Source of the DNA: Leuconostoc kimchii IMSNU 11154 | GTDB taxonomy: Bacteria; Bacillota; Bacilli; Lactobacillales; Lactobacillaceae | Reading direction: 5' to 3' | DNA: 64,000 bases | Assembly: GCF_000092505.1 (NCBI RefSeq) | Contig: NC_014136.1 | Span: forward strand, 496,001 to 560,000 | Shown here: piece by piece, positions 12,262 through 22,121 of the stretch | Layout of the letters: every line of letters begins with the position of its first letter | How positions within the stretch are numbered: position 1 is the stretch's first letter | Program-made: the position numbers and the translations under genes | Notes under the pieces: generated by a model | What the model was told of the DNA's origin: nothing | What the model saw: only the letters and a program-made list of their open reading frames with translations | Databases searched by the model: none

Positions 12262-13733
12262 TATGCCTCACCTCCCTTTGCTAATTGACTATAAGGATCA
12301 ATCGGTGATGACTGCTCTTCTTCTTCAGCGTATGGTCCGGCATGTAGCACACGACGTGCTAGCCAAACCATGATACCGCCAATTGTTGCAAACGTCAAAA
12401 AGTACACAATATTAGAAATCAAGAGTGAAGCGACTGACACATTTGGCGATACAGCGTCACTAATTGGCATTAAGCCATATACTACCCATGGATAACGCCC
12501 AAGTTCGGTTACTAACCAACCTGCCGTATTAATAACGAACGGCACATAGATGGCAATACCCATTATCCATAAAAACCAGCGTTGTGTTAAAATAAGCGTC
12601 GCTTTTTTACGATTCATCCATAAGGCAACCAAGGCAAGCATCAGTAAGCCACCTGCCCCTACTGCCATAACACGAAAGGCATAGAAAAGCGTATTTTCTG
12701 GCACATAGTAGTCTTTTATGTCACTATGCGTTTTACCATATTTCTTTTGAAATTCTTTTTCAAGTTCTGATGTACCCACAGTGTTACCACCCGTCAATGA
12801 ATGGTTACCCAATATCGAAAGAACATATGGAATTTCAATCTTTGCAATCACTTTGTGCGTCTTAGGATTTGTGACAGAAATAAGTGACCATGGTTGGGCT
12901 TTATCTTTTCGTTTAGATGAGTCAATTGTTTTATCAACCCCTTCCATCGCAGCATATTTCATTGGTTGCATTGATTGTAATTCAAACGCATGTCTATCAC
13001 CACTGGCTAATGCACCGACGACACCGATAACACCAATAACTAATGCAATGTTAATTGACTTTCGGAAAAAGATAATTTGAGCATCACCCTTTTTCAACTT
13101 CAATAGTTTAAAAGCAGACATACCAGCAACTAAAAACCCTGCCGTCACCAGCGTACCTGTCACAACATGCGGAAACTGAACCCATAATTGTTGATTTTTT
13201 AATAAGGCACTAAAACTAACTAATTGTGCGCGTCCTAAATGATTATCTATTGCATAGCCAACCGGATTTTGCATGAAAGCGTTAGCTGCTAGAATCCATA
13301 ATGATGATAAAGCTGATCCAATTGTCGTTATCCAAATAAATAAGACATGAATTCCTGGCTTAAATCGATCCCATGTGAACGACCATAAGCCAATAAATGT
13401 TGACTCCGCAAAAAAAGCAACCAAGGCTTCAATCGCCAGTAATGAACCGAATATATCGCCAACATAACGTGAGTATTCAGACCAGTTCATCCCAAATTGA
13501 AATTCTTGAATAAGTCCCGTTACGACACCAACAGCGAAACTTAGCAAGAATATTTTACCCCAAAATTGCGCCATTTTCTTATAAACATCATCTTTTTTAA
13601 TGACATAAATTGTTTCCATGACTGAAACCACAACACCTAGTCCGATTGACATCGGAACGAAGAAAAAGTGAAAAATCGTTGTCATAGCAAACTGAAAACG
13701 TGCTAAATCTAGGATACCTACTAATGTAACCAT
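12261..13733 (-). CDS. cydA: Cytochrome bd ubiquinol oxidase subunit I
   Basis: A 490-residue membrane protein carrying the haems. His22 in the first helix (TTIFHFFFVPMSIG) and the histidine in QFPHVVTGTLVTAG match known haem ligands, and the quinol-binding region has the usual GRYPWVVYG in place of GRQPW. GGAGGAG lies before the ATG. It heads cydA-cydB-cydD-cydC. About 125 bases upstream is a perfect palindrome that may be an operator. Confidence 0.97.
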   Translation of the reverse strand: MVTLVGILDLARFQFAMTTIFHFFFVPMSIGLGVVVSVMETIYVIKKDDVYKKMAQFWGKIFLLSFAVGVVTGLIQEFQFGMNWSEYSRYVGDIFGSLLAIEALVAFFAESTFIGLWSFTWDRFKPGIHVLFIWITTIGSALSSLWILAANAFMQNPVGYAIDNHLGRAQLVSFSALLKNQQLWVQFPHVVTGTLVTAGFLVAGMSAFKLLKLKKGDAQIIFFRKSINIALVIGVIGVVGALASGDRHAFELQSMQPMKYAAMEGVDKTIDSSKRKDKAQPWSLISVTNPKTHKVIAKIEIPYVLSILGNHSLTGGNTVGTSELEKEFQKKYGKTHSDIKDYYVPENTLFYAFRVMAVGAGGLLMLALVALWMNRKKATLILTQRWFLWIMGIAIYVPFVINTAGWLVTELGRYPWVVYGLMPISDAVSPNVSVASLLISNIVYFLTFATIGGIMVWLARRVLHAGPYAEEEEQSSPIDPYSQLAKGGEA

Positions 13734-13856
13734 ACCATATACTCCTCCAAACTTCTATTAGCAGCCTTATTATCACCCTAAGGTGGTCGTTTACAGCTAA
13801 TCAAAAGTTTTAACTATTAAAGACAGTGAGGTAAATACCTGTTCATCTCCATTGTC

Positions 13857-13878
13857 TAGTTTATCACTTGATAAACTA
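13857..13878. promoter_or_regulatory. Perfect 10+2+10 palindrome upstream of cydA
   Basis: TAGTTTATCA and its exact reverse complement TGATAAACTA are separated by two bases. The site lies about 125 bases before cydA and 21 bases beyond the DUF1292 terminator. A second, looser repeat (TTGTTA..TAACAA) follows at about 13884-13903. Candidates are a redox or haem-responsive repressor (Rex-like, or TetR-type), but neither repeat is an exact Rex site. Confidence 0.45.
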
Positions 13879-13901
13879 TTAAGTTGTTAAATTTTTGTAA
13901 C

Positions 13902-13925
13902 AAAAAAAACGCATCACGCGTTTTT
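13902..13925 (-). terminator. Terminator of the DUF1292 gene
   Basis: On the minus strand AAAACGC and GCGTTTT form a stem around GTGAT and are followed by a T run. It sits five bases beyond the stop of the DUF1292 gene. Confidence 0.8.
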
Positions 13926-13930
13926 AATGA

Positions 13931-14227
13931 TTATTCAAAATTAGCGTCATCTTCTAAAAATGTATTAAGTACTTCCTCAACCATATCCCATTCTTTTTCG
14001 TCTTCAATCTGGATAAGGTCTTCTTCAGTTGCATCCCCGTTTTCATCAGGGTTAAAGATGTAAGCTTGAATATCAACTTCTTCATCATCCTCAACACCCT
14101 CTGGTATAAGCAAAATGTAATCTTTACTATACTCTTCAGAATGGAACGTAAACAGTATTTCATATAAAGTTTCATCACCGTTTTCGTCAACCAACGTAAT
14201 GTTTTGTATTTCTTCTTGATTTGCCAT
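13931..14227 (-). CDS. DUF1292 family small acidic protein (YrzB-like)
   Basis: A 98-residue, very acidic protein of the DUF1292 family, often encoded next to ruvX and the ireB homologue in Firmicutes, as here. The family signatures are NITLVDENGDETLYEILFTF and YILLIPEG. The function is unknown. The ATG at 14227 has no clear SD; a hairpin (ATTATTG/CAATAAT) lies about 25 bases upstream and a TATAAT about 95 bases upstream, so it appears to have its own promoter after the ruvX terminator. Confidence 0.85.
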   Translation of the reverse strand: MANQEEIQNITLVDENGDETLYEILFTFHSEEYSKDYILLIPEGVEDDEEVDIQAYIFNPDENGDATEEDLIQIEDEKEWDMVEEVLNTFLEDDANFE

Positions 14228-14330
14228 ATTTAATAAAACGAGTAAACAGTATTATTGTTAAGTCAATAATGCTCTAGCCAGATAGCTGCAACTCGCATTC
14301 CCTTCAAAGTTAATAGTTCTATTATAACGT

Positions 14331-14363
14331 AAAAATAACGTTTCGTCATTGAAACGTTATTTT
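14331..14363 (-). terminator. Terminator of ireB-ruvX
   Basis: AAATAACGTTTC and GAAACGTTATTT form a perfect 12-bp stem around a six-base loop, with T residues on the downstream side. It begins three bases after the ruvX stop. Confidence 0.8.
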
Positions 14364-14365
14364 GC

Positions 14366-14797
14366 CTACTTTGTTAATTTACCGTTTGCGTCTAAATAAT
14401 TTTGCAAAATAAATTCAGCAGCAATTTTATCAATCACCTGTTTACGCTTTTTGCGTGATATATTTGCTTCTTCAATTAACATGCGTTCAGCTTGCACAGT
14501 AGTTAACCTTTCATCCTGAAAATCGATAGGTAAATTAAACTTGTCCTGAACCATCTTAGCGTAAAGACGTGAAGCTTCAGCACGCGGTCCTTCAGAATTA
14601 TTCATATTTTTTGGTAAGCCAAGTACAACACCCTTGGCTTGTTTATCTTTAATAATCTCACCAAGACGTTCTAGACCAAACTCTTTTTCGTCTTCGTTGA
14701 TTCGGATAATTTCAACGCCTTGTGCTGTCCATCCCATTGGATCACTCACAGCAACGCCAACTGTCCGGCTGCCAACATCTAATCCTAGTATTCGCAT
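14366..14797 (-). CDS. ruvX: RuvX/YqgF family RNase H-like protein
   Basis: A 143-residue YqgF protein with the RNase H-like fold: [16 protein letters not shown] carries the first acidic residue, [17 protein letters not shown] is the second signature, and [13 protein letters not shown] holds the conserved Asp-Glu. In bacteria it is linked to 16S rRNA maturation and to Holliday-junction processing; the exact substrate is debated. The start overlaps the ireB stop (TAATG) and has no SD of its own, so it is translationally coupled. Confidence 0.93.
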   Translation of the reverse strand: MRILGLDVGSRTVGVAVSDPMGWTAQGVEIIRINEDEKEFGLERLGEIIKDKQAKGVVLGLPKNMNNSEGPRAEASRLYAKMVQDKFNLPIDFQDERLTTVQAERMLIEEANISRKKRKQVIDKIAAEFILQNYLDANGKLTK

Positions 14798-15048
14798 TAT
14801 TTTTTTAAATAAGCGCGCACAAGTTCTTCAATAATCTCGTCACGTTCATGGCGTTTAATCAAATTTCTAGCATCGTTAAGACGCGGTATATAAGCAGGAT
14901 CCCCAGACATCAAGTATCCCACTATTTGATTAATTGGATTGTAGCCCTTTTCTTCTAATGCTTTATAAACAATTTCTAATGTATCGTGAATATCTTTTGG
15001 CATTTGATTGCCAAAATCAAATATTGCTGTTTCATCTCCTACAGTCAT
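14797..15048 (-). CDS. ireB: IreB family regulatory phosphoprotein (DUF965)
   Basis: An 83-residue protein. The core [22 protein letters not shown] followed by [21 protein letters not shown] is the IreB/YrzL signature. In Enterococcus, IreB is phosphorylated by the PASTA kinase IreK and restrains cephalosporin resistance; a similar wall-stress role is inferred here. The ATG at 15048 follows AGGAG by eight bases and matches the family N-terminus (the potential phospho-threonine is in MTVGDET), so the longer open frame upstream is not used. Co-transcribed with ruvX. Confidence 0.92.
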   Translation of the reverse strand: MTVGDETAIFDFGNQMPKDIHDTLEIVYKALEEKGYNPINQIVGYLMSGDPAYIPRLNDARNLIKRHERDEIIEELVRAYLKK

Positions 15049-15180
15049 CGTACACGCTCCTTTCTCTAAAAATTTCAAATTCAAATCAAGTATGACCTAT
15101 TAACGACCATCATTAAGTTCATTTTACCTAATTATTATAACCATAACATCACAATTAAGTAAAGAAAATGACATTTTACC

Positions 15181-17862
15181 TTAAATTTCTGCTAAGAAAT
15201 CAGCCACACTAGCGAACGCAGCATCAATACCAGCTGGATTTTTACCACCCGCTTGTGCCATATCAGGACGACCACCACCACCACCACCAACTTTTGGTGC
15301 AATAGCTTTAATAAGATCGCCAGCCTTGATACCAGCGGCATTTGCATCAGGTGATGCTGCCACAATGAGATTCACTTTACCATCGACATCAGCCGCCAAA
15401 ACTAAGATATCAGATGGCTTAGTTTCTTTCCAATTATCAGCCACTTGTCTTAAACCGTCTATACCAGAAACTTGTAATTTAGCTGTAATGTATGAATGGT
15501 CATTAATCGTTTCAATATGAGTAAATACATCATCAGCTGCCGCGTTTGCTAACTGTTTTTCGAGTGATTCAATCATGCGTTGCGCTGCCTTGAGTTCTGT
15601 CTGTACATCCGCCACCTTTGTCGGTACCTCTGTCAGTTTTTGCGCCTTTACCGCATTGGCAATTTCTTTTAATGCTTTTTCTTCTGATTTATATAATGCC
15701 AAAGCTTGCAGTCCAGTCACAGCTTCAATACGGCGAATACCGGCTCCTATACCAGATTCAGAGACTATTTTGAACAAACCTAGTTCTGAAGTGGCATTAA
15801 CATGTGTGCCGCCATCAAATTCCTTATTAAACTCACCAATGGAAACAACACGTACTAATTCGCCATACTTTTCACCGAAAACAGCAACCGCGCCCATTTT
15901 TTTAGCAGTTTCAATATCTGTTTCTAACCATGAAACCGGCAAATTTTTGGCAATTTCTGCATTGATTAGCGTATCAATTGCATCCAAATCAGCCTCACTA
16001 ACTGGGCCTTCATGTGTAAAATCAAAACGCAAATACTTGGGCTCTACCAATGAGCCTGCCTGATGGATATCACCACCAATCACATTACGCAGTGCTTGAT
16101 CAAGCATGTGCGTTGCCGTATGGTTTTTAGATACAGCCGTATGACGTGCCATATCAACACGAAGATTAACCTTATCACCTAATTTAAAATCAGACAAAAC
16201 TTCTACTGTATGGATATGTTGACCATTTGGCGCGTTCTGAACATCTATAATTTTTCCAATTAACGTATTTTCATCATTTAAAACATCACCAAAATCAGCG
16301 ACTTGACCGCCCATTTCAGCATAAAATGGTGTTGTATCAAATACTAACTGTAGTTGACTATTTGCTACTGCTGTCTGAAGTAACGCGTCAATTCCTGTCT
16401 CATTTTGACCAATAATAGCTACAACTTCTGCACCATCAACAGCTGTCTCTGACCAACCAACATATTTTGAAGGGACTTTAAGGTCCGTTAATACAGCATT
16501 TTGCACGCCCATTGACTTATCAGTTGACCGCGCTGCACGTGCACGTGTACGTTGTGCTTGCAAGGCCTCATTAAAACCAACGACGTCAACAGTCAAACCT
16601 GCATCAGAGGCTTGTTCTTGTGTGAGTTCTAGCGGAAAACCATAAGTATCAGATAATTTGAACGCGACAGCACCAGATAGTTGTGTCTTACCAGCCAATT
16701 TAACATCCGAAATGACATCGTTCAATAACGCAAGGCCACCCGTTAATGTTGCATTAAACCTTTTTTCTTCTGCAGCAATGGTTTTTTGAATTTTAGCCGT
16801 ATTTTCCGAAATTTCCGGATAATAGCTTTTCATAATTTCGCCTACAATTGGCACTAACGTCGTTAAAAACTCACCTTGAATACCTAATTTTTGTCCATGT
16901 AACACTGCTCGGCGTAACAATCTTCTAATCACGTAGCCACGCCCCTCGTTCGAAGGCAACGCACCATCACCAATAGCAAAAGTAATCGCTCGAATATGGT
17001 CAGCAATGACTTTAAAGCTTGTGTTGCTATCTGAATCTTTATTACTGTCATACACAAAATTATTGGATAATTCTGATGTGGCTTGGATAATTGGCAAAAA
17101 CAAATCCGTATCAAAATTAGTTCGTCCATTTTGAAAAACAGAGACAAGACGTTCCAGTCCCATGCCAGTATCAATATTTTTGTGTGGTAATTCTGGATAT
17201 TGTGAATTATCAGTTAAACCAGGCAAATGATTGAACTGAGAAAATACAATATTCCAAATTTCTAAGTAACGTTCATTTTCGCCACCAGGATACATTTCTG
17301 GATCATTGTCAGGCAAATCTTGGAACGACGTACCACGATCAAAGAAAATTTCTGAATCAGGACCAGAAGGTCCTTCGCCGATATCCCAAAAGTTATCTTC
17401 TACTTCGTAAATATGGTCGTTTGAAATATCAGTCTTTTCTTGCCAAATCTTTTTGGCCTCCTGATCTTTTGGATAAACAGTCACATATAGCAGTTCTTTG
17501 TCCAGACCATACCATTCTGGACTAGTTAACAGTTCCCACGCCCAAGGAATAACGTCATCTTTAAAGTAATCGCCAATAGAAAAATTACCCATCATTTCAA
17601 ATAATGTGTGATGGCGAGCTGTCTTTCCAACATTTTCAATATCGTTGGTTCGTATGGCCTTCTGTGCATTGGTAATTCTTGGATTATTTGGTATAACTGA
17701 ACCATCGAAATACTTTTTCAAGGTTGCCACACCAGAATTAATCCACAATAACGTTGGATCATCTTGTGGAATGAGATTTTTAGAAGGTACAATTTCATGA
17801 CCCTTTGAAGCAAAAAAATCTAAAAACATTTGACGTACTTCTGCAGAACTGAATTCTTTCAT
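15181..17862 (-). CDS. alaS: Alanine--tRNA ligase
   Basis: An 893-residue class II synthetase charging tRNA-Ala. The catalytic domain is N-terminal (about 1-250, with [18 protein letters not shown]), followed by the tRNA-recognition domain, the editing domain (about 550-710, with [11 protein letters not shown]) and the C-Ala domain with a glycine-rich end ([17 protein letters not shown]). In the editing zinc site the usual CGGTH reads DGGTH (Asp683), so one metal ligand is changed. GGGAG precedes the ATG. Expression is controlled by a T-box leader directly upstream. Confidence 0.97.
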   Translation of the reverse strand: MKEFSSAEVRQMFLDFFASKGHEIVPSKNLIPQDDPTLLWINSGVATLKKYFDGSVIPNNPRITNAQKAIRTNDIENVGKTARHHTLFEMMGNFSIGDYFKDDVIPWAWELLTSPEWYGLDKELLYVTVYPKDQEAKKIWQEKTDISNDHIYEVEDNFWDIGEGPSGPDSEIFFDRGTSFQDLPDNDPEMYPGGENERYLEIWNIVFSQFNHLPGLTDNSQYPELPHKNIDTGMGLERLVSVFQNGRTNFDTDLFLPIIQATSELSNNFVYDSNKDSDSNTSFKVIADHIRAITFAIGDGALPSNEGRGYVIRRLLRRAVLHGQKLGIQGEFLTTLVPIVGEIMKSYYPEISENTAKIQKTIAAEEKRFNATLTGGLALLNDVISDVKLAGKTQLSGAVAFKLSDTYGFPLELTQEQASDAGLTVDVVGFNEALQAQRTRARAARSTDKSMGVQNAVLTDLKVPSKYVGWSETAVDGAEVVAIIGQNETGIDALLQTAVANSQLQLVFDTTPFYAEMGGQVADFGDVLNDENTLIGKIIDVQNAPNGQHIHTVEVLSDFKLGDKVNLRVDMARHTAVSKNHTATHMLDQALRNVIGGDIHQAGSLVEPKYLRFDFTHEGPVSEADLDAIDTLINAEIAKNLPVSWLETDIETAKKMGAVAVFGEKYGELVRVVSIGEFNKEFDGGTHVNATSELGLFKIVSESGIGAGIRRIEAVTGLQALALYKSEEKALKEIANAVKAQKLTEVPTKVADVQTELKAAQRMIESLEKQLANAAADDVFTHIETINDHSYITAKLQVSGIDGLRQVADNWKETKPSDILVLAADVDGKVNLIVAASPDANAAGIKAGDLIKAIAPKVGGGGGGRPDMAQAGGKNPAGIDAAFASVADFLAEI

Positions 17863-17894
17863 TGATATATTCTCCCGGATTTAATTATAAAAAG

Positions 17895-18108
17895 ACCAAA
17901 ACAAAATGCGGACGTGTTACCGTGGTGCCACCGCAATTTGTAATGATCTGTCATCTTTACCTTCATAGCTCATAACGCTGAGTCGCGGTAACTTTTTAGT
18001 CACAGTAGTACAATCTGGGAGCACAAAATTACTGCCGTGTGTTTTACATTAACCAACACATTTCTGATGATCGAGCTCAAAATTTTATATATCCAGATTT
18101 CTTAGATT
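17895..18108 (-). promoter_or_regulatory. T-box leader of alaS
   Basis: The minus-strand leader between a TATAAT (18114-18109) and alaS carries the conserved T-box GGTGGCACCACGG near 17919-17934, with a downstream GC-rich arm (ACGTCCGCA) and TTTTGTTTT, the usual antiterminator/terminator pair. Uncharged tRNA-Ala would stabilise the antiterminator. The specifier codon could not be assigned with confidence by eye. Confidence 0.82.
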
Positions 18109-18117
18109 ATTATAGCA
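18109..18117 (-). promoter_or_regulatory. Extended -10 of the alaS T-box transcript
   Basis: The minus strand reads TGCTATAAT, an extended -10, immediately after the stop of the aminotransferase gene (18120). No good -35 is visible, as is common with TGn promoters. Confidence 0.6.
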
Positions 18118-18119
18118 CA

Positions 18120-19454
18120 TTACCAACCAATATGATTATCAGTTTCTGGCAAGGACAACGTTCCTGCCTCTAATTCATTAAATGCTTGGGTCAATATTTT
18201 AAACGCTTGGCTCAATTGCGCTTCCGTAATAACCAAAGGTGGCTGAAAACGTAGTGTATTGCCACGTAAACTAATCATTATAGCGCCAAGTTGGAAAATA
18301 CGATAAATTAATTTCGTTGTTGCTTGATTATCTGGTTGGCCTTTTTCATCAACAATATCAATACCACCATTTAAACCGTATATACGAACATCCCCAATAA
18401 ACCAGTAGCTATGCGCTGCTTGTTCAAAAAAGTCTCGCGCTAATTCACCTAGTTTTTCAGAACGCGCAACCAGATTTTCTTCTGCTAGAACGTCCAGTGT
18501 TGCCATAGCAGCAGCCGCGGTTACTGGATTACCCGCTGTTGTATAAACATTAGCCGGTGCAGACAAGCTCGACATAATCTCCTTACGGCCAACAACTGCA
18601 CTAAGCGGTAAACCACTTGCCAATGATTTACCTATGCTCATCATGTCAGGCGCGATACCAAAATGATCAATCGACCACATTTTTCCAGTACGTCCTAGCC
18701 CTTGATTGACTTCATCTACTGCAAATACAATACCATGTTCTCTCGTGAATTCATAAACCAGTGACATATATTTTTGTGGTACTTTAATGATACCCCCATC
18801 CCCTTGAATAGGTTCGATAATCACTAAGGCAACTTCATCAGCTGGTAAGTAGGTCTCAAATGGCAACTTAAACTGCTTGAACAAACGATCTGAAAAGTCG
18901 TCATCACTCTCACCAACTGCTCGCTGGTTCTGATCTGGAAATGGTACTTTTATCGTATTTGGCAATAACGGACCAATTTTTCGGGTCATATTTAAGCTAA
19001 CACCAGAGATAGAAATAGAGCCATAGGTTGATCCGTGGTAAGCACCTGTAAAACTAACGACGTAGGACCTATGAGTGTAGCCTCTTGCAAATTTAATGAT
19101 TGCATCATTAGCATCTGAACCTGAATTACCAAAAGCAACTTGCTTTTGAAAGTTACCCGGTGTGATATCTACCAAACGTTTTGCTAATAATGCAGTCACT
19201 GGATTAGCAAAATAAGCCGGTGTATACTGAATTAATTTTTTAGCTTGATTTGAGATAGCTGCAACAACTTTTGGATGTGAATGCCCAATATTTGTTGCAC
19301 TAGCGCTCGCCAATAAATCGATATAATCATTACCGTCAGCATCGGAAATAATAGCGCCTTGTCCATGATCAATCACAATATCAAAATATTTAACACGTGT
19401 TGCATCTGCTAAAATAATTTTCTCTTCGTCTAAAATTTTTTTATTTTCCGACAT
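18120..19454 (-). CDS. Class III PLP-dependent aminotransferase (GABA/ornithine transaminase-like)
   Basis: A 444-residue aminotransferase of the class-III (GabT/ArgD) type. It has NIGHSHPKVVAAI near the N-terminus, FGNSGSDANDAIIKFAR (phosphate binding), EPIQGDGGI, FAVDEVNQGLGRTGK with the cofactor Asp, and SIGKSLASGLPLSAV with the Schiff-base lysine. It moves amino groups from an omega-amino donor to a keto acid; the substrate cannot be told from sequence. The ATG at 19454 follows GGGAG; the longer frame from 19565 runs through a terminator. The APC permease upstream may deliver the substrate. Confidence 0.85.
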   Translation of the reverse strand: MSENKKILDEEKIILADATRVKYFDIVIDHGQGAIISDADGNDYIDLLASASATNIGHSHPKVVAAISNQAKKLIQYTPAYFANPVTALLAKRLVDITPGNFQKQVAFGNSGSDANDAIIKFARGYTHRSYVVSFTGAYHGSTYGSISISGVSLNMTRKIGPLLPNTIKVPFPDQNQRAVGESDDDFSDRLFKQFKLPFETYLPADEVALVIIEPIQGDGGIIKVPQKYMSLVYEFTREHGIVFAVDEVNQGLGRTGKMWSIDHFGIAPDMMSIGKSLASGLPLSAVVGRKEIMSSLSAPANVYTTAGNPVTAAAAMATLDVLAEENLVARSEKLGELARDFFEQAAHSYWFIGDVRIYGLNGGIDIVDEKGQPDNQATTKLIYRIFQLGAIMISLRGNTLRFQPPLVITEAQLSQAFKILTQAFNELEAGTLSLPETDNHIGW

Positions 19455-19488
19455 ATACGACTCCCTCGCATCTAAATTTATGTACAAT

Positions 19489-19514
19489 AAAAGCCCTGTC
19501 AAATCAGGACTTTT
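19489..19514 (-). terminator. Terminator between permease and aminotransferase
   Basis: On the minus strand AAAAGTCCTG pairs with CAGGGCTTTT (one G-T) around a six-base loop, followed by ATT. It begins four bases after the permease stop and would limit readthrough into the aminotransferase. Confidence 0.7.
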
Positions 19515-19518
19515 CGTC

Positions 19519-20952
19519 TCATTTTTTTTGAGATAGTTTACTGTGTTTAGATCCATAAATGGCATAGATAATAAGACCGATTACGAACCAACCAAAAGCA
19601 TACATTTTTGCTTGATTATCTAATTCATAGAAAATAAATCCAGACCCCAAAGCTGCCAAAGCTGGCATCACTGGGTAAAATGGCATTTTAAAACCAGGTT
19701 CCTGAATATCTTTCCCTTCACGGGGACGTAAGGCATAAATGCCAAGTGACACAATGATAAAAGCAATCAACGTACCAGCAGAAATTAAACCAGCTAGTTC
19801 AGTAAAACTAAACACGGAACCAATTAAAATAGCAATGACAGACAATACTAACAAGGCATTGTTAGGCAACCCTTTATCATTTACTTTTCCTAAGAAACTT
19901 GGGAGCAAGCCATCTCGTCCAAAAGCATAAAGTAAACGTGATCCTGCTAACATCATGCCGATAATGGCTGTAAACATCCCTAATAACGCGACAACAGACA
20001 ACAAGTTAGACGTGAATTCATGTCCTGAATGTAATAACGCCCAAGCGGCAGGCGCTGCATTATTAGCATATTTTGAGTAGTGGAACATTCCCACCAAGAC
20101 AAGTGCAACCGCTACGAATAATATTGTAGCAATAATTAACGATCCAATAATACCACGTGGCATTGTTTTTTTAGGATCTTTTGCTTCGGCAGAACTAGAT
20201 GCAATCGAGTCAAAACCTATATACGCTAAGAAGATCTGAGACGCTCCTGAAAAAATTCCTGACCAACCACCAAATTCCGTTCCTGGCTTATGTGCTGGAA
20301 TAAATGGTACATAGTTCCCAGGATGTATTGCCGTTAACCCCACACCAATGAAAATCAAAATAACGATTACTTTACCAACAACCAACACATTTTCAACGCG
20401 AGCAGTTGTATTTGTACCACGCCACAATAAGACAGCTACAACTAAAACAGCAAATAGTGCAGCAATATCAATAACGCCACCGTGTCCAGCAGCAAACGAT
20501 CCAGCCAAAGCAGGCGGAAGGACCAAATGATGTGATCCAAGAAATAATTTAAAGTTTGCTGACCAACCGGAAGCGACAAACGCAACAGCAATAAAATATT
20601 CCGCTAAAAGTGCCCATCCAGCAATCCAGCCAAAGACCTCTCCAAAAACAACATTGGCCCACGAATAGGCAGAACCTGCAAACGGCAACGCTGAAGCAAA
20701 TTCAGCATAGGCAAACGCAGCTAACCCTGAAACAATAGCAGCAATAACAAAGGAAATTGCAACGGCTGGGCCAGCATGGTTCGCCGCTACAATACCTGGC
20801 AACGTGAAAATTGCCGTTGATACGATCGTCCCAATACCTAAAGCTAACATTTCTTTAACACCCAACGTTTTACGTAGATGCCGATCACTTGATACAAAAC
20901 TAGCTGGCGTTGCTTTGTGTAACCATCCTGTCTTTGGCTTTGATTCTGACAT
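19519..20952 (-). CDS. APC-superfamily amino acid permease (cationic amino acid transporter type)
   Basis: A 477-residue permease with about 12 or more membrane helices. The first helix has the unwound substrate motif GIGTIVSTAIFTLPG, and PAVAISFVIAAIVSGLAAFAYAEFA is the usual helix 2-3 region of YfnA/CAT-type carriers. It probably imports a neutral or cationic amino acid with protons; the substrate is not predictable. GAGGGGA precedes the ATG, and a TTGACA-17-TAATAT promoter lies just upstream. The aminotransferase downstream suggests a joint role. Confidence 0.88.
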   Translation of the reverse strand: MSESKPKTGWLHKATPASFVSSDRHLRKTLGVKEMLALGIGTIVSTAIFTLPGIVAANHAGPAVAISFVIAAIVSGLAAFAYAEFASALPFAGSAYSWANVVFGEVFGWIAGWALLAEYFIAVAFVASGWSANFKLFLGSHHLVLPPALAGSFAAGHGGVIDIAALFAVLVVAVLLWRGTNTTARVENVLVVGKVIVILIFIGVGLTAIHPGNYVPFIPAHKPGTEFGGWSGIFSGASQIFLAYIGFDSIASSSAEAKDPKKTMPRGIIGSLIIATILFVAVALVLVGMFHYSKYANNAAPAAWALLHSGHEFTSNLLSVVALLGMFTAIIGMMLAGSRLLYAFGRDGLLPSFLGKVNDKGLPNNALLVLSVIAILIGSVFSFTELAGLISAGTLIAFIIVSLGIYALRPREGKDIQEPGFKMPFYPVMPALAALGSGFIFYELDNQAKMYAFGWFVIGLIIYAIYGSKHSKLSQKK

Positions 20953-20989
20953 ATATTTGTCCCCTCAACTTCATAAAACTTACTTTAAT

Positions 20990-21018
20990 ATATTAACATT
21001 TTCTAATTTTGTTGTCAA
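20990..21018 (-). promoter_or_regulatory. Promoter of the APC permease gene
   Basis: On the minus strand: TTGACA (21018-21013), 17 bases, then TAATAT (20995-20990) in an extended context (TGTTAATAT). Confidence 0.7.
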
Positions 21019-21362
21019 TGTTCCCCATAAATTTAAAGTTTATGCCCATCAAATTATTACTTTTGTTAGGCTTCAGTAATAAAATAATCAACCACAATAG
21101 CTAAAAATCATAATTTATTGAAACTAATATATCTGCAATGCAAGCTAATTTTTGTATTAAATTCGTAAAAATATGCATATTTACCATAACATATCAAATA
21201 GCCATACTTGAATAACCCACCGTTCAAAAAATATACTATACAACATCAAGCAAATAGCATGCTAAAAATTAGATTGATTCAGATCATCTTTCATAATATT
21301 TCATGCCATTTTTATCAGTTTAATATTTTTTTTCGGTTGAGATATCGTTAAAAACAAATTGT
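21019..21362. other. AT-rich intergenic stretch without a recognisable gene
   Basis: About 340 bases between the divergent permease and DoxX promoters. I see no open frame with an SD, no RNA gene and no terminator. The only notable feature is the 14-base palindrome AAATATGCATATTT (21169-21182). Confidence 0.5.
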
Positions 21363-21413
21363 TTGACATTTCACAAAACGCTCTGTATACTTACTAATTG
21401 TAATAGATATTAC
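21363..21413 (+). promoter_or_regulatory. doxX promoter with palindrome at the start of transcription
   Basis: TTGACA (21363-21368), 17 bases and TATACT (21386-21391) form a near-consensus promoter. From 21400 to 21413 the palindrome GTAATA-GA-TATTAC covers the expected transcription start, a classic repressor position. Confidence 0.7.
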
Positions 21414-21449
21414 GTATAGAAATTGTAAATAATAATAGGAGAATATATT

Positions 21450-21962
21450 ATGATTCAATGGCTACGCAATTCAAAAACTGCAATGTGGATTTTAACAATC
21501 CTACGTGTTTATCTAGGTTATCAATGGACACTTGATGGCTGGTCGAAAATAACAGCTAAAGGTGGCTTTGATGCATCTGGGTTGATTATAGGGGCAATTA
21601 AAAATCCAGTATTGACACCAGATAAAACCGTCGCATTTCCCTGGTATGACTGGTTTTTAAACTTTTCAACTAACCATGGTAAATCAACAGCTGCTTTTTC
21701 TTTCTTGGTCTCTTGGGGAGAGTTATTAGTTGGTTTGGGCCTACTGTTTGGTACATTAACTTTAGCAGCAGCATTCTTTGGGCTCGTTATGAATTTTTCA
21801 TACCTTGGTGCTGGTGTCGTATCAGTAAATCCCACTTTTATTTTTATAGGTGCTTTATTGTTGATTGGCGGATATAATTCTGGTAAACTCGGTTTGGATC
21901 GTTGGGTCACACCATTTTTACGCGCCAAGTTACCATTTTTGAAAAACGATATTAAGATTTAA
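21450..21962 (+). CDS. DoxX family membrane protein
   Basis: A 170-residue protein with four predicted membrane helices (about 12-30, 80-100, 105-125, 130-150) and the DoxX features LRVYLGYQWTLDGWSKI and WGELLVGLGLLFG. DoxX proteins are linked to thiosulfate oxidation in archaea and to redox stress in some bacteria; in lactic acid bacteria the role is unknown. AGGAG lies nine bases before the ATG. It is a single-gene unit with a strong promoter and its own terminator. Confidence 0.85.
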   Translation: MIQWLRNSKTAMWILTILRVYLGYQWTLDGWSKITAKGGFDASGLIIGAIKNPVLTPDKTVAFPWYDWFLNFSTNHGKSTAAFSFLVSWGELLVGLGLLFGTLTLAAAFFGLVMNFSYLGAGVVSVNPTFIFIGALLLIGGYNSGKLGLDRWVTPFLRAKLPFLKNDIKI

Positions 21963-21995
21963 ACATTACCATGTTTTGCATAATAACTTTATAAT

Positions 21996-22038
21996 TAAAA
22001 AACCAGTGATTATTTTTTTCAAATAATCACTGGTTTTT
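21996..22038. terminator. Bidirectional terminator between doxX and gntP
   Basis: A perfect stem of 18 bp: AAAAACCAGTGATTATTT pairs with its reverse complement across five bases. T runs on both strands let it end both the plus-strand doxX and the minus-strand gnt transcripts. Confidence 0.88.
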
Positions 22039-22121
22039 CTATTTTAGTTTTTTATTTATTAACGGGTGAAGATATCCCCAAAATCACTTTAACTTTCAGG
22101 ATACATCATTAGTTCTTTAGG

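Noticed and set aside
13780..13800. cre-like TGTAAACGACCACC upstream of cydA
   Set aside because: Only the TGTAAACG core fits; three other consensus positions fail. Too weak to annotate.
14263..14298. Short ORF (MRVAAIWLEHY) before the DUF1292 gene, as a leader peptide
   Set aside because: The SD-like AAGGG is only one base from the ATG, and the stop is 35 bases before the next start, so coupling is not supported.
21996..22038. Perfect palindrome as an origin or CRISPR repeat
   Set aside because: Single copy, with T runs on both strands and placed between convergent gene ends: an ordinary bidirectional terminator.
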